64,000 nt of DNA from Vanilla planifolia (taxonomy: Eukaryota; Streptophyta; Magnoliopsida; Asparagales; Orchidaceae): the NCBI GenBank assembly GCA_023846275.1, contig CM043870.1, forward strand, positions 15,484,385 to 15,548,384, in the 5' to 3' direction. Each line of letters begins with the position of its first letter. Within the stretch, counting starts at the first letter, position 1. The position numbers and the translations under genes are program-made. Of this stretch, positions 45,200-57,794 are shown one piece after another. Under the pieces are notes generated by a model, which had not been told where the DNA came from, made no database searches, and saw only the letters and a list, made by a program, of their open reading frames with translations.

Positions 45200-48100
45200 A
45201 CATTCCAATTTTCATTTGTTTGAAAGGGGAGCCAAGCCAATCTATAGTATGATCCTTTCCTCTTGCTTAGTTTAAGTTAAAGGGAATATTTGAATATGTT
45301 GTAGAATTAGTTAATAATTTTGTTGATAATTATCATCTTTGATTCATTAGTTTCTTAGTACACTTTTCTATTCTTATCCTTTCAAATATTCCAAAAAATA
45401 AATAATGGTATGATTTAAAGTATTTAATAATTTATTGAACTCCTAAAGATCTATTTCCATTAGTTGTTAATGCTTTTGTCTTAGTTTGTGGGATTACTAA
45501 AGCCCTGGCAAAGAAAGACCATATCTTCTATGCCAAATGACAACTTGTGAAAGCATGGTCTAAAGAATCCTCACTTAGGTAGTGAGGTCAATTGAAGGTA
45601 GTTATATTTTGAATCTTTGCATTGCTTTAGGAAGGAAAATAACACATTTTAAATTCTCATACAAACACTAAAATCTTGTAAGGATATTTTGCATTCTAAT
45701 TTTTCTCATTTTCAATTCGAATAACTTTCTTCTAATTACATTCCATTCCATTCATAAGTTAGATGTCCCATCAAAATTGAGGGTCCAAAACCAAAGCCTC
45801 TAAATAAGATATTTATGTTAATGTGTAGGCACCAAATCTCTATGCCCTTCAATGCATTTTCCATGTATTTGACTTGATAACCATTTGATTGTTTCTTAGG
45901 TATTTATCCTTCATGAATTTGGCATACAACAATTAGATAGTTAGCATTTCTTAATTCAACTTAGTAGATTATGCAATCAAGATACCTTTTAGCTTTCTTA
46001 ATTTTAATATGTTTTCCTTTGCAAGTGTTTGTCCCAAGTTATCTAATGATACTTATCAATATATCATATTGCCCTTATAGGAATCTATTCATACCTTTTA
46101 GCTTTATCTAAAATTTGCATTTGATGATGTATTGTCTTTAGTAAAAATGATGGATAAAGTTTAGGCATGTTTTACTAAGATTAATCTACCACCCTTGGAT
46201 AATAATTTTTTTTTCTAACTTGTCATCTTGTTATTGAATTTATAAAGTATTTGTTAATCATATATTACTTTCTTTCAACTAGCAAATATTAGACATCCTA
46301 GGTTTGTTTTAGAAAGAAATCATTGCTTAAAATCAATGACATTGTTTATCTTTTTAATTATTAGTCTTGATAATTCTATTGGTGTAGAGTTTGCTCTTCT
46401 ATGTATTTAGTTGTTGACCTAACATGTCTTGAAATATTTTTAGAAATCAACTAAGATATTTCATAGTTCTAAGATTATGTTTAGTTAAAATGATGATACC
46501 ATCACATAACTAAGATGTGAAATAATTAGGGGCCCATTAAGTGTTATACAATGAACTATTTTCAAATTTCTGAATGAAGTTTTTAATGTGCAACTAAAGG
46601 CCTTCATGGATAATATAAAAAGTAATGGAGAAATGGGATTACCTTTCTTATCTCCCTTGATGGTTGAAATAATCTATTAGACATCCCATTAGTCATGATG
46701 GAAAGCCACGAGCTACCTTTAATGATACTAAATAACTTGTTAAAAAGAGTAAAAAATTTGAAAATTTCAAATATCTTATTCAAGTAATCCTAAGATAAGC
46801 TATCAAATATATTTTTTATGTTTAGTTTGATAATGCAATTCCTACCTCTAACTTTCATGTTAAGAGATATTATTAATTCTTGAGCTATTCGTATAGTATT
46901 TGTAATTTCCTTCCCTTTAATGAAACCAATTTGTTCAAGAGATATGATCTTGTATAGATTGAGTTTATTAAATGGCCAAGGTCTCTTTCTTCAGAATAGG
47001 CATTGGGTGGGCACTTGTAATCCCCTTAAGAATTGAACTTCTAGCAATGAAATCTTTTGCATGTTCTAATACATCACAAGCTATGATTTCCTAACATTTT
47101 ATAAAAAAATGACTATTAGATCTATTCAATCCCAATACATTTTCTTTGTATAATTTCTTAATTGTTTTGTATCCCACTTGACCTTTTTAAAAGAGAGTAG
47201 TTCTTGAAAAAATTGTAACATTGCCACTTGAACATTGTGTTTTCTAGATTTGTTTTGCCTATTTGAATCTTTAATACTAATAATGTTAAGCTTAGACCTT
47301 TTAAATTTAACTTGAGTTTGAAAAAAATTTGGTATTCTCATCCCCCTCTCCCTGTTTGAGCCATCTAATTCTAACCTTCTCGCACTAAAAAATTTATTCT
47401 TTATTTAGTTCCTCCATGAGCTAATCTTTTACTTTGATTAGTTTCATCCTATCATCCTCAGAATGGCTTTCTTAAAGTTTCTTTTCTCTATCCTTAAGGA
47501 CTACTTTTGCCAACTTAATGGTATGAAAAATGTTACCAAAGAGTTGTTATTCCACTATTTTTAGTATTTCTACAACCCTATCGATTTGATTACTAATGTT
47601 GTCATGCTAAAAGGTTAGTTGATATTGCTCAATTGCTTTCCACCACCTAATAAATTTTGAATGAATTGACCAAATGTTTTGACACTTGAACTTTTTAGAT
47701 ATAGATTATTGTGCTTTAAGTTACTATAACAATAATAAAGAGTGATCAGACCCATCTGACAAAGATGTACATTTGCACTAAGGTGGAGTTTCATCCAATC
47801 CCTATTTGCTAGCACTATGTCAAGCCTTTTCAAAACTAATTTTCATTTTATTTTTCAAAGAAAGAGTGGACTTTTAGGCCACATTGATTTATGTAGTATG
47901 CAATCTCTTGCATTACAAAAAGGGAAGGAATGGAATAACCCTTATATTCATTCATGAAGCAATAACATTAAAATCCTCCCCAACCATTCATGGGCCTTTG
48001 AGATGTGATTCGATTATGATTAAATAATTTCATAATATCATTCTTTCTAAGATTGTCCATTTTTCATATATTGTTGCATAGTACACACATTTGGCTTAAA

Positions 48101-48540
48101 AATTTTTCGATGAGAAGATGAATGAATTGCTTGTTATTGCATAATTTTTGACATTCTATGCCTCATTTCCAATGTACTCGAATCTTTTTGGTAGAATTTA
48201 TATTAAAATAATCAAATGCAAATGATATTGCCAAGCTAGAAAGCTTCTCTTCTTGTAACATTAGTTCTAGAAGAGCCACTGATATGGTATTGTTTGATAT
48301 AGTTATTTGTTTAGGAGAATTTTCTTATGAGTGTTAATTTGAATTACACAGCTTTTTTTCCATGTCTTCTTGCTCGAATATAACCTTTGATTCTCCTTTG
48401 TAAATCAATATTAATAAGATCGAGATTGGAGAATGAACAATAAGGCCACCTTGGATCTTAGCAAAAAATTGGTTATGGGAGGTAGGACCTTGAAATCCTT
48501 CGTAGATTCAAGCAGCTTAAATGAATGACAAATAAGCTAA
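45200..48540 (-). mobile_element. Decayed L1-type LINE, ORF2
   Basis: The minus strand reads endonuclease then RT. GEDFNVIA lies at about 47955-47982 (the GGDFN motif). MKRLDIVLANRDWMKLH lies at 47780-47833 (the ERLDR.L.N..W motif, followed by a decayed R-x-S-D-H region). GDKKGNPISPLLFII lies at 46612-46660 (the G-.-R-Q-G-D-P-L-S-P motif). LCDGIIILTKHN at 46490-46515 stands where FADD is expected, so both catalytic positions are altered. An N-terminal endonuclease trace (LEQEDMEKKLCN, the 'Q-E-T-K' block) is near 48320-48360. Neither a tail nor ORF1 was recognised. Edges are approximate. Confidence 0.72.
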
Positions 48541-48999
48541 ATTAATGTTCAACCATACCATAGTTTTCAAACTTATTTGATTGCCGATGAAACCTTACCA
48601 TACCATAGAACTCTTCAAATTTATTCACTATTGCCTATCACCATTGCATGTCACCCATCGCTCATTGCTTGACAAGTTTCTTGAAGAATTTGACTTTTTT
48701 CAAAACTTGAACTTGTATGTAATTAATGGCATTTGATTTTAGAAGCAATAATTTATTTGATACTTGTGAAAAGTATAAAAAAGACAAGCCATACATTAAA
48801 TTTATAATTGGCATTACTTCAAAAGCACTTGAATCTATGCATATCAAATTATTTTGAGTTAATGCATATAAAATGTTAAAGTGATAATAAATACAACTTG
48901 GGTACTATAACTAGCAAAGGAAAATGAAGCCTTTAAATCATTTAGAAAACTAATAAATTGAAAAAGGTATGTGACTTGTATTAGCTTTAGTGATCATAG
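48541..48999. other. Unassigned AT-rich DNA
   Basis: Nothing recognised. The open frame at 48662-48847 (minus) has no known motif. Confidence 0.4.
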
Positions 49000-50480
49000 T
49001 AAGGAAATTAAAAATGGTCATTTTGAAAACTGTTGTGAAGAACATGGCATAAAACAAAAAATCTCCTCACCCTACAATCGTCATCACATTGGAGTAGTTG
49101 AAAAGTGACACAAGCACTAACAAAATCGGCTATGGCAGTGTTAAATGAATGCAAACTTCCAACGTGCTTTTGGGGCAAAGTGATAACACTGTTTGATACA
49201 AAATAAATCAATTATCTGTTGTTACTTAAGAAAACGCTGTTTAAACATTGGAATGAAAGAATGCAAATGAGTTCATATTTTAGAGTTTTTTTTTATTAAA
49301 AATGTTAAGTATCAAAAAAGGAAAATAAAATAACAAAAACAAGGTTAAAAATCTGACAGCCGTATTTTTATGCTATTCAAACAGAAGTAGGGCTTATGGA
49401 ATCTTCATTAAAAAGTGGAAGAAACAAATCATGTAGTATTTCATAAAGCAAAATTCAGAAGTAAAGATAAATAATAAAATAACAAAAATAAAAAAACTAA
49501 GTTCAGAAGATAAGGACACTACATTAAAAGAAAATTGAAATATATGAATTCGTATTAGCTTAAAAAAAACATTGAAAAGATGATAGAAATCACCCAAGGC
49601 TACTTTTATATGATGATCCTTAATGCAGCAAGAAATCATGCCTTGCTAAAGAAATAATTAAACCGTTAGCATTTCTTTCAAAAACATAACCTAATGGTAC
49701 AGTTGAAGTGCTAGGGAATGAATGTTTGTATATTCATTTACAATAATAGTGATTCAATTAATACCAAATAATATTTGTCGACTAACAACTAGACTTGCTG
49801 ATCATGCGGTTGTTGGCAAAACATTGGCATTAATAAACTAAATAATTCATGAATTAATGTAAAAAAGACAAAAGAAGGTTAGCGGAAAATGATATAATAA
49901 AGTAGAGGGAATTTAATTTAAGGAAACCTTCAAACCTGTAGCATTTTTTGGAAGCATATAGACTATTATTATTGTTTGCATACTAATATTGGTTTAAATC
50001 ATTCCAAATGGATGACAAAAGTGTATTTCTAAATAGAATAATCATAGAAGAGATTTATGTTCAACAACCACCCAAGTTCAAAAACTAATTTATTGCTGGT
50101 AAATATTTTTGCTTGAGAAAGAGTTCTAATGTTTTAAAAAAGCACCTATGCCTTAATGTGATAAATTAATTAAATTTCTACTCAAATAAAAATTTGAAGA
50201 AAGCAAATATTGATAATACTTTATTTGTAAAGGAAGCAAGTGGCATTTTACTCATTGTATAAATATATATTAATGAATTTTCTTTTTAGAACAACAAATG
50301 AAAGTTTATGTAGTGGGCTTTCTATCACTATGACTAAGGAATTCAGTTAGCTTTATGGGTGAATTAAATTTATTTTTAGGTCATGTAAAATGAAAAAAAA
50401 ATTTCATCTCACAAATTAAATATATAAGTTAGCTACAATAAATGTCTTATGGTGGAATAATCTTAAGGAAATAAAATGTC
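49000..50480 (+). pseudogene. Copia integrase-RT remnant, plus strand
   Basis: At 49015-49110 the frame reads NGHFENCCEEHGIKQKISSP followed by 'YNRHHIGVVEK', matching the copia integrase catalytic core N-x-x-F-...-G-I-.-.-.-.-S-x-P-Y-.-.-.-.-N-G-V-.-E. Then come 'CWG'- and FWG-like residues near 49165. At 50005-50110 MDDKSVFLNRIIIEEIYVQQPPKF matches the RT block M-D-V-K-.-A-F-L-N-G-.-.-E-E-V-Y-.-.-Q-P-P. At 50350-50380 FMGELNLFLGHVK matches the M-G-.-L-.-.-F-L-G-.-.-. block. The YVDD box near 50265 reads 'V.IYINEF', losing both catalytic Asp. About 700 bp between integrase and RT is unrecognisable. No LTRs were found. Confidence 0.7.
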
Positions 50481-50530
50481 TATGTTATTCCTGACCTCTC
50501 GACAAATCATTTTTTAACAAAACACTCAGG

Positions 50531-53500
50531 TGTAATGCCCTTATGTACTAGTCAATATACTTAACGAGCCACTTTTCTCTCCCTGTAACCATAATTCAGG
50601 TTTGGAGTTGCAATCCCCTAATCGAATCATTATGCTTATGGCTAGCCACTAGTCTCATAGCTAATTAAGGGATGCATTCACTATAGGGTAAGGTGATGTA
50701 ACAACATGGTACTTATATGCAAATTTGCTAATAAGATGTCATGCAGTTTATAAATAGTCCACAATGCCAAAATATTCAAAGTAAAATGGTAAGAGATATG
50801 CATGGAACTAACAATAGAGTTAAATAAGCATCTGATTCAATCCATGTTAACTAGCAAATATGAATGTACTACTATAAATAAAAGGATTAGTACTACATGC
50901 TAAAACATCAAGAACTGAAATTATAAATACCAAGACTACTACTTTGCATTATGACTTTACACCCCAACTTTGACTCCAATAGAAGTGCTTAACTCTTTGG
51001 ACCTGCATGCAATTGAATGGTTTAGTTAGGAGTGATCCTCAAATCAAGTTATACAAATATGTAAGCATAACATATATAAAACTAACTAGAATATGTAAAG
51101 TACAACTAAGAAACATATATATAAAAACTAAAACTTCATATAAATTTGCATTAATGTTCTAAGCTAAGGCAACACATAACATAAAATACAATTAAAGTAA
51201 AACTACATGGATCACTTCTCTCATAGCATAACTTTAAGAATGATAATTTATCAAATAACTATTAGAAAGTCTTTATTTTCCTAAAACTTATGGCCATGTG
51301 ATGTTGTTAACTTAGGAAAAAAAAATGTCTAGATGCTAATCTTGCACTCCTTCCACACCAATGATAGTTCGTACCCATGATCTAGCACTCTTTAATGCCT
51401 AAAAGTCAATTATGTGATCTAACACTTCATTATCTAGGGAGTCCGACCACATAAACTAACACATCTGGTCCTAAGAGAGTCATTAATAAGCAGGCAATGC
51501 TGCACTGTTACATAATATAGTACATCCATGATATTTCAAGATGTCCTTAAAAAGTAAGCACACTCAACACACTAAGAGTAAAATCACATTATCAAGAACT
51601 CCACACATTTAAGAGTCTAGTGATGTGAAATGGTACCTTTATGATCTAGTGAGAGTCTAAAGTATGCAACTAATACTTAACAATACCTTTGAGTCTAATC
51701 ATAAGTTTTACACTTCATAACCTGGAGAGCCCAATCATAAGTCAAACCTCCTTGGTCCTATTTGAGCCCAAAATAAGCATGCAACACTCATCCAAATCTT
51801 GGTTCCCATAATCTATTACAACACTTCATAGCCATTATGGGAGTCCATCATAACCAACTCACATCCTTCCTATGGAATGAATATCCAAAATCTATGGTCT
51901 ATTACACCACACTCTTACACTCCCTAACCTTATGAATCATGCATAAAACAATTAAGATTCTCCTATTAAAACTTACCATATAAGATAACTTCCAAGTATG
52001 CCAGCTTATTCCAATCCATTAGTTCTACACCAAAAGCACCTTAAAATGATTATCTAAAGTTAATCTTGGTTCCTCCTAAAAATTAAATTACTTTACCTAG
52101 GTGTTACACTAATCACCTATATTCCACACCTAGGGCTAGCCCTTAATTTTAACTTATATATAAGCTCTTCATTAGATTCTTTTTCCATTAACTTGGCTTC
52201 AACTTGAGGTATTACTTAAAGACAAAAAACATGGCTTTAAACTTTAAACTCAAGATATAAAACTAGCACTTTCTTTGGCTCCATTACAACTCATTTCTTT
52301 CAAAATGATGGTTAATATACATTTCACCAATCCATGTTGATTAGACTAGCTTGAGACAGTACAACCTTTCTAAAGGTCTCCCTTGAGTCAACTATTACCC
52401 TAAACTTCCCACTATGATTACCAGCATGTGGCCTAAGAGACGTAAATGTCCAACTCATGGTTAACGTTAAATCCAAGTTATTGTTAAGGTTTAGCAAAAA
52501 CCTATAAGCACCACTTTAGCCCCTCAGTGGAGCCATGAAATCTCTCTTAAAGCCATAACTAAGCCTACTCTTTAACCCAAGAGTCTCTCTAATCTAAGGC
52601 CTCCTCTAAGGTATTCTCAAGGGCTAACTAGCTATGTCATGTTGTGAAACCTAACCATAACTCTTGATCTAGGATTTACACATCACATATCAAAATCTTA
52701 TGCACCATCATAGGCCATAACCTAAGACTATCATCATTCTCTTTCATGGATTACCCATTGTACTTCTCACACAAGACTTCTTTTCTAGAGGTACTTACAG
52801 CTTTATCAAATTTTAAATTTCGTATCTTAGTTCCTTTATATTTCAAATCTTATTGCTTTTAAATTTGAAATCTTGGTACCATTGAATTTCAAATCCTATG
52901 GTAATCTAATAGCTTTAATGTCCCTCTAGACCTAAAGTTATGGATACCCAAGCCTCATTAGCTAACATAAGAGTTTCTAAAATTTACAATTGTGCTTTGT
53001 TGAAACCTTACATTTGATTTCTAAATGTACTTGTGACCTTACCTTACCTAATCTTCCTTATATGTCCAAAAACCAAGACAATCATGCATCTCTTAAAAAA
53101 ACTAGAGAGGACCATAAGACATGGAAGGGCTCTAAGGTCCTTGTTAAGAGTCGTAAAGCCTTCCAAATTATTAAACTTCCCTAGTCATCAATTATGAAGT
53201 TATGCCCAAGGTTACAAGCTTCTCTTAGTAATACGTTTTAGCCATTAGGCTTTAGTTTTTATGAAAGAAAATTGCATAATTTAATGATATGTACATAGCA
53301 TAGGTTAAGAATTATTGCTAAATTAACAAGCATACTATTGCCTTACCGTAACAAACTTATGTTTATGGTGTGCATAAGTTATTAATGTCAATTAATAGAT
53401 AATCATTTTCATGTAAATTATCATTTTAATCATCATTTAATTAAAACGTAGGAAATTATCTTATCAAGTCCTTACAAGTTCATGTCAATCTCCTGATAAA

Positions 53501-54262
53501 GTAGATTTTTTAATGGAAATTAATTACAACAATCTTCTAATAAAACCTAGAACTAATCATGAATTTATGATCAAACTATGTTTTAGCCTTACTCATGTAT
53601 CTAATCTAATTGTATAATCTTGAAGTTCAACCTACCTTGAACCAAGTAGTGGACTTCACTAAGGTTTGTGTCCTTTTTTCTCTTTCCAAGCTGTTGGCTT
53701 TCTCTACTTCTTCCTTGCTTATCATGGCAAGGATTCCTCTTTACTTTCTCATGAATTTCCTTCTTCCTTTCTTCACTTGGTTAGGTTTTATCATTTCTTT
53801 CACTCAGCCTTAAGAAATTCACCTCTTAATTTTTATATGGATAACTTAATCAAGCTTTTTAATTGAGGATACCTAAATGATATCTTAGTTAGAGATATGG
53901 CTTTCTTGATCAACTACTTAAAATCTTGGAACCTATGTGAAGATATAAAATTCAAAATTTGTTTGGCCATCCCTTACCTTCATAGCTTTTGGCACCTTAA
54001 GCAATCACATCTCATCTTAACCATCCAAATTATATGATCATGGATTGAAATTTGAACTTTGCCCATGGATCTATATCATATCTAAACCAAGCTTAAAATT
54101 TAACCTTGATGAGATTTAATTCCACACCTTGATTATAGCTTGAACACATCAAGCATTTGAAACTTAATCAAATATTTAAAAGTGCTTACCCAATTTGAAG
54201 GAAAAATACATATAATTGATTGGCCTAGAGCTAAACGTGGTTGGCTAACCTTAGGGGCAACA
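50531..54262 (-). other. Possible old solo LTR; no gene seen
   Basis: The stretch starts TGTAATGCCC at 50531 and ends GGGGCAACA at 54262, so in minus orientation it would run TGTTGCCCC...GGGCATTACA, the style of long gypsy LTRs. Pyrimidine-rich sequence near 53660-53790 could be its transcribed leader. However, the flanking five bases (TCAGG and CACTC) do not match, and there is no primer site or polypurine tract. The overlapping open frames at 53610-53866 are low-complexity Phe/Leu/Ser translations of the pyrimidine tract and are not convincing genes. Confidence 0.25.
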
Positions 54263-54989
54263 CACTCCATGAGGCAACCAACAATGCTTGATAAAGATAA
54301 AGGTTGAAAATTAGCTACTATATAGCAAGAAAAGATACGAATAAATTATACCAAATATCATATCTATGGTGTGCATTTGCGATGATTTCAACCTATTTGA
54401 AAGGAACCTTACTTCAAAGTGACAAATTGTATTTTTTGATAACAAGTAAAAAATTCATAAGAGAATTCGAATCACAAAAATGATTTTTCTTGTGAATTAT
54501 TATGACATTCTTATGGGAATTATGTTGGATACAAAATTGATAAGAAGCATACAACAAGATTGTACCAATTTTTTGAGAATTGAATAATATTTTGGTCAAT
54601 AAGAAATAGAACATTGTTGCACTAGCCATAGTAGATGCAAAATAGTTTTTGAAGTGTTTGTGATGAGTAGATTCCTAACTCTAAGAAATTTCCTAATTTC
54701 ATCAATAGGTATTTTTTACAACACATCAATGTATCCAGAACATCTACAAGATAAGTGAGCCACACGAAAGGGCATTATTTGTGAAGGCTCCACTCTATAG
54801 GTACCCTTGTCTACTCACTCAATTTTGCAACTTCAATTATATAATAGCAGTTAGAGGGAATCTCCACCATCGCAGCATTACAAGTGCAAAGGGTGCACTA
54901 AACTGATCATTTGTGAAAGTTCTTAGAGTTAGGGTGACATTGACCATGCAAACTTAAGCTAATGGCATCAACAATAGAGAATTAGAAAT
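54263..54989. other. Unassigned AT-rich DNA
   Basis: No recognised coding, LTR or RNA feature. The frame 54414-54629 (minus) shows no known motif. Confidence 0.4.
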
Positions 54990-55814
54990 TGTATTTGATG
55001 AAGATAATATTAAAAAAATTAAAAAGCCCACAATTTCTTATAGTTAAAAAATTCTCTTATTAGAAACCATGTTTGGTGGCCATTAGAAAAAAATTATAGA
55101 GCATTAGCTTTAAAGGATCATTTATAATTGGTTATCTAGATCCTAAAAATATAATATCTAATTTACTATAAAAAAGTACTTCCTATTTTGTTTGATTGGA
55201 AAATATAGAGTATTTATAATTTTTTATGCTTGTATTCATGTCTTCTTCTTATTTCTAGTTTAACAAAGAATCCTCAATTGAGTATAAGTGGCTTTTGAGC
55301 CCTTGTATTTCATCTACCTCACAAAATAACCCTTCTAACTTGTCATATCCCATTGACACTCTACTCAAAATTGACACATCTATTATCAGATCTCCAAGGC
55401 CACATATTTTAACATTTTATATGAAAGTGGACCTTACTAAGCAACTCCCTTATAAAATAAGAATATCCAAAAGGTAATGCCACAATGATGGAGGCTTTTG
55501 GTAGAACATCAATTATGTGAATCTATCTATCTACTTTCTTAATTATGGGAAACAAGGTCGAGCAAAATAAGATTGAAATTGCTCAATCATATTAATCAAG
55601 AAGCATTGAGTACAAATGCCCAAAATATATTGTGTTTGAAAGAAGCAATTCGCACAAAGTACTTGGCTGAATAATTGAGTATGTAGTATAGAAAGAAGAA
55701 GGTCAAACCTTTGGGGAATATGTAGCTAGATTATATAGTAGGAAAATAACTCTTTGATCCCATAGAGGAACCTACTCACACAACACCAAAAGGGAAAAAA
55801 GAAAGTCATGGTCA
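54990..55814 (+). pseudogene. LINE ORF1 remnant with dead zinc knuckle
   Basis: The frame 55295-55477 (60 codons) ends VDLTKQLPYKIRISKR, matching the 'ARI.VE.DL.kpLP..i.i' block at the end of plant DUF4283 domains. In the same frame after a stop comes 'DGGFW.NINYVNLSIYFLNYGKQGRAK', aligning with 'FWQ.VEYENLP.FC..CGK.GH....C'. The first two Cys are both Tyr and the His is Arg, so the CX2CX4HX4C knuckle is dead. The Cys-to-Tyr changes are G-to-A changes, as expected from deamination of methylated cytosine on the other strand. The young chromovirus interrupts this old sequence at 55820, so the right part of the remnant may continue beyond the window. Confidence 0.6.
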
Positions 55815-55819
55815 AAGAG
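55815..55819. repeat. Presumed left target-site duplication of the chromovirus
   Basis: AAGAG directly precedes the 5' LTR. The matching copy would lie after the 3' LTR, outside the window, so this cannot be confirmed here. Confidence 0.4.
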
Positions 55820-56192
55820 TGTTATACCCGGTAAAAATTTTATGTATTTGATCTTTAATAAATTAATTGTGGCTTGGATGATTTCGAATCGACAGTAGGA
55901 TGAGCCAGGAACTCAATTGTAGGCTATTGGAATTTCTGAAATCTTTTGGGAATTTTTCAGAGCACCGAGGAATTTTTAATTAATTTTCCCTATTTAATTG
56001 GATTTATTGGATTTTTAGAAATTCGAAAATCTAATTAAATTAAACCGGAAATCGTTTTTTTTATCGCGCGTGAACCGGACCGGAACGGTTCAGCGGAGGC
56101 GGAGGCGGTTCGCCGGGTGAGTTTGCGTGTGCGTTCTAATAAGCGGATCGGACGGTCGAGATCGGCGGGTGAGATCGAACCGGCTGATCGGG

Positions 56193-56280
56193 TTCACCGT
56201 GTCGATAGCGTGTCGACAGCGCGTATTGTGTGCTTACCGTGTGGATAGCGTGTCGACAGCGCGTATCGGGTGCTCACGTG
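56193..56280 (+). promoter_or_regulatory. Two 40-bp promoter repeats upstream of the TATA box
   Basis: Two units share 'ACCGTGT.GATAGCGTGTCG' then 'ACAGCGCGTAT', and end in GTGCTT or GTGCTC. A CACGTG (G-box-like) palindrome at about 56274-56279 follows. Such arrays upstream of a TATA box are typical LTR enhancers. The border of the first unit is where the two LTRs of this element differ. Confidence 0.6.
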
Positions 56281-56327
56281 TCGAAAACGTGTCGAACGCG
56301 TAACGGGTTCACCGTGTCGGCCCGGGG

Positions 56328-56335
56328 TATAAAAA
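56328..56335 (+). promoter_or_regulatory. LTR TATA box
   Basis: TATAAAAA after a GC-rich stretch. Transcription would be expected to start about 30 bp downstream. The 3' LTR has the same box at 63954-63961. Confidence 0.75.
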
Positions 56336-57794
56336 CCCTCGCGAAGCAGCGAATAGGGTTTTCGTTCGACGGCGATAGTGAGGAAATTCCCGGCGTACGG
56401 CGCGTGATTCCGGCGGCCTGGCAAGGGGCTTTTTGTGCCCGGAGATTCACGAGACCGAGGAGAGTCGATTGAGACCAAATTCGTTCGGCGAGGAGCTGCG
56501 GCGAGCTGCGGACGAGCTTCACCGTCGCCGGCGTCTTCGAGGTAGGAATTTCAGATATTTAAATTAGATAATTAGCAAATTGAAGCATGTATTAGTTTGC
56601 AAATCTCTATCTAAGCATGCGAATGTGATTTTTGAAGCTAATTGTACAAATTATCGAAAATTGCATGTTAGGGTTTTCGGGACGTTAATTTGTTTCGCCG
56701 AAATTGGAAAATTACCAAGCATGAGGATTTAAATATGCCACTTTATTCATGTTAATATGATTGTATAATGCTAGAACTATAATTTCGTGAATTGTCAACA
56801 TGAGGATTAGACGAAACTGCTCGGCGGAAAAACTTGATTTAAACCTTAGGAAATTAGCGACATTATTGGAACATTAGGATAGTACGAACATGTTCTCCTT
56901 GTTCGCAGTCGCCGGAAATCGACGGAATGATCGTATTGGTCGGCTATTGCGGCGGCTAGGGTTTCGCGGACGACGGGCGAAGGAAGGAGACGAATTAAGG
57001 ATTAATTAGGGATTAGTTGAATTATTAAGAGAATAATAATAATATTAATCATTAATATTATATATAAGCGTCGGCTGAATTTCGGATTAATAACTGACCG
57101 GCGGGGTTTGGTTCAGCATGAAAGCCCGAACCGGTGGCAAGATGCGATTCAGGGGATTCGGCGCGGTATAGTGAATAGCAAAATTTTAAATTCGGGGAAT
57201 TATTCCGAATTTTGGAAAAAATGGATAAAATGCAAAATTTGATATTTCAAATTTAGGAAAAATTCGATAATTGAGTTTTAGGAATTATTTACATTTAGAA
57301 AATTCAAGGAAAATCAGAAAAACTGGAAATGAGAAATTTCGAAAATTCTAGAGATCAGTGGGTAAAGAACAAATTTCCTGAAGTGGGGAAAAATGTTATC
57401 ACTGATGACAGTACAGCTGGAAACAGTCAGACAAAGGTATGGTACACGGATGCTACCAGAACAGTCAGTAATTGACAATTGTGTTGCTTTGATGGCAACG
57501 GCATGGATTGAGTCAGTTTATTCAGTATTGGCATATTTCATGGATTGGCATATTGGACCGGACTACTATAGACCCTATATGATGTTTTAGGGTAGTTGTG
57601 GTAGGTAACTGTGCGGTTCGGACTTAGCTTCCACAGTATACATGTAGACTGGTATACGCCTTGTTGTACCTGGACACATGTTGCCGAATCTTGGAGTTAG
57701 AGATTGGCAATGACTGTAGGGGCGTGAGCTTCTATGGAAGTTGTTGGTAGAGGACTCCTTGGGACGGTGGCTGAGTCAATCTCTCCTGGTCCAT

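Noticed and set aside
53610..53866. Two overlapping plus frames resembling hydrophobic membrane proteins
   Set aside because: Both are translations of the same pyrimidine-rich tract in different frames. Phe/Leu/Ser richness is what such DNA gives by chance.
56194..56522. Open frames on both strands in the GC-rich LTR promoter
   Set aside because: They overlap each other on opposite strands, lie over promoter repeats and the TATA box, and translate the simple repeats. CpG-rich composition explains the lack of stops.
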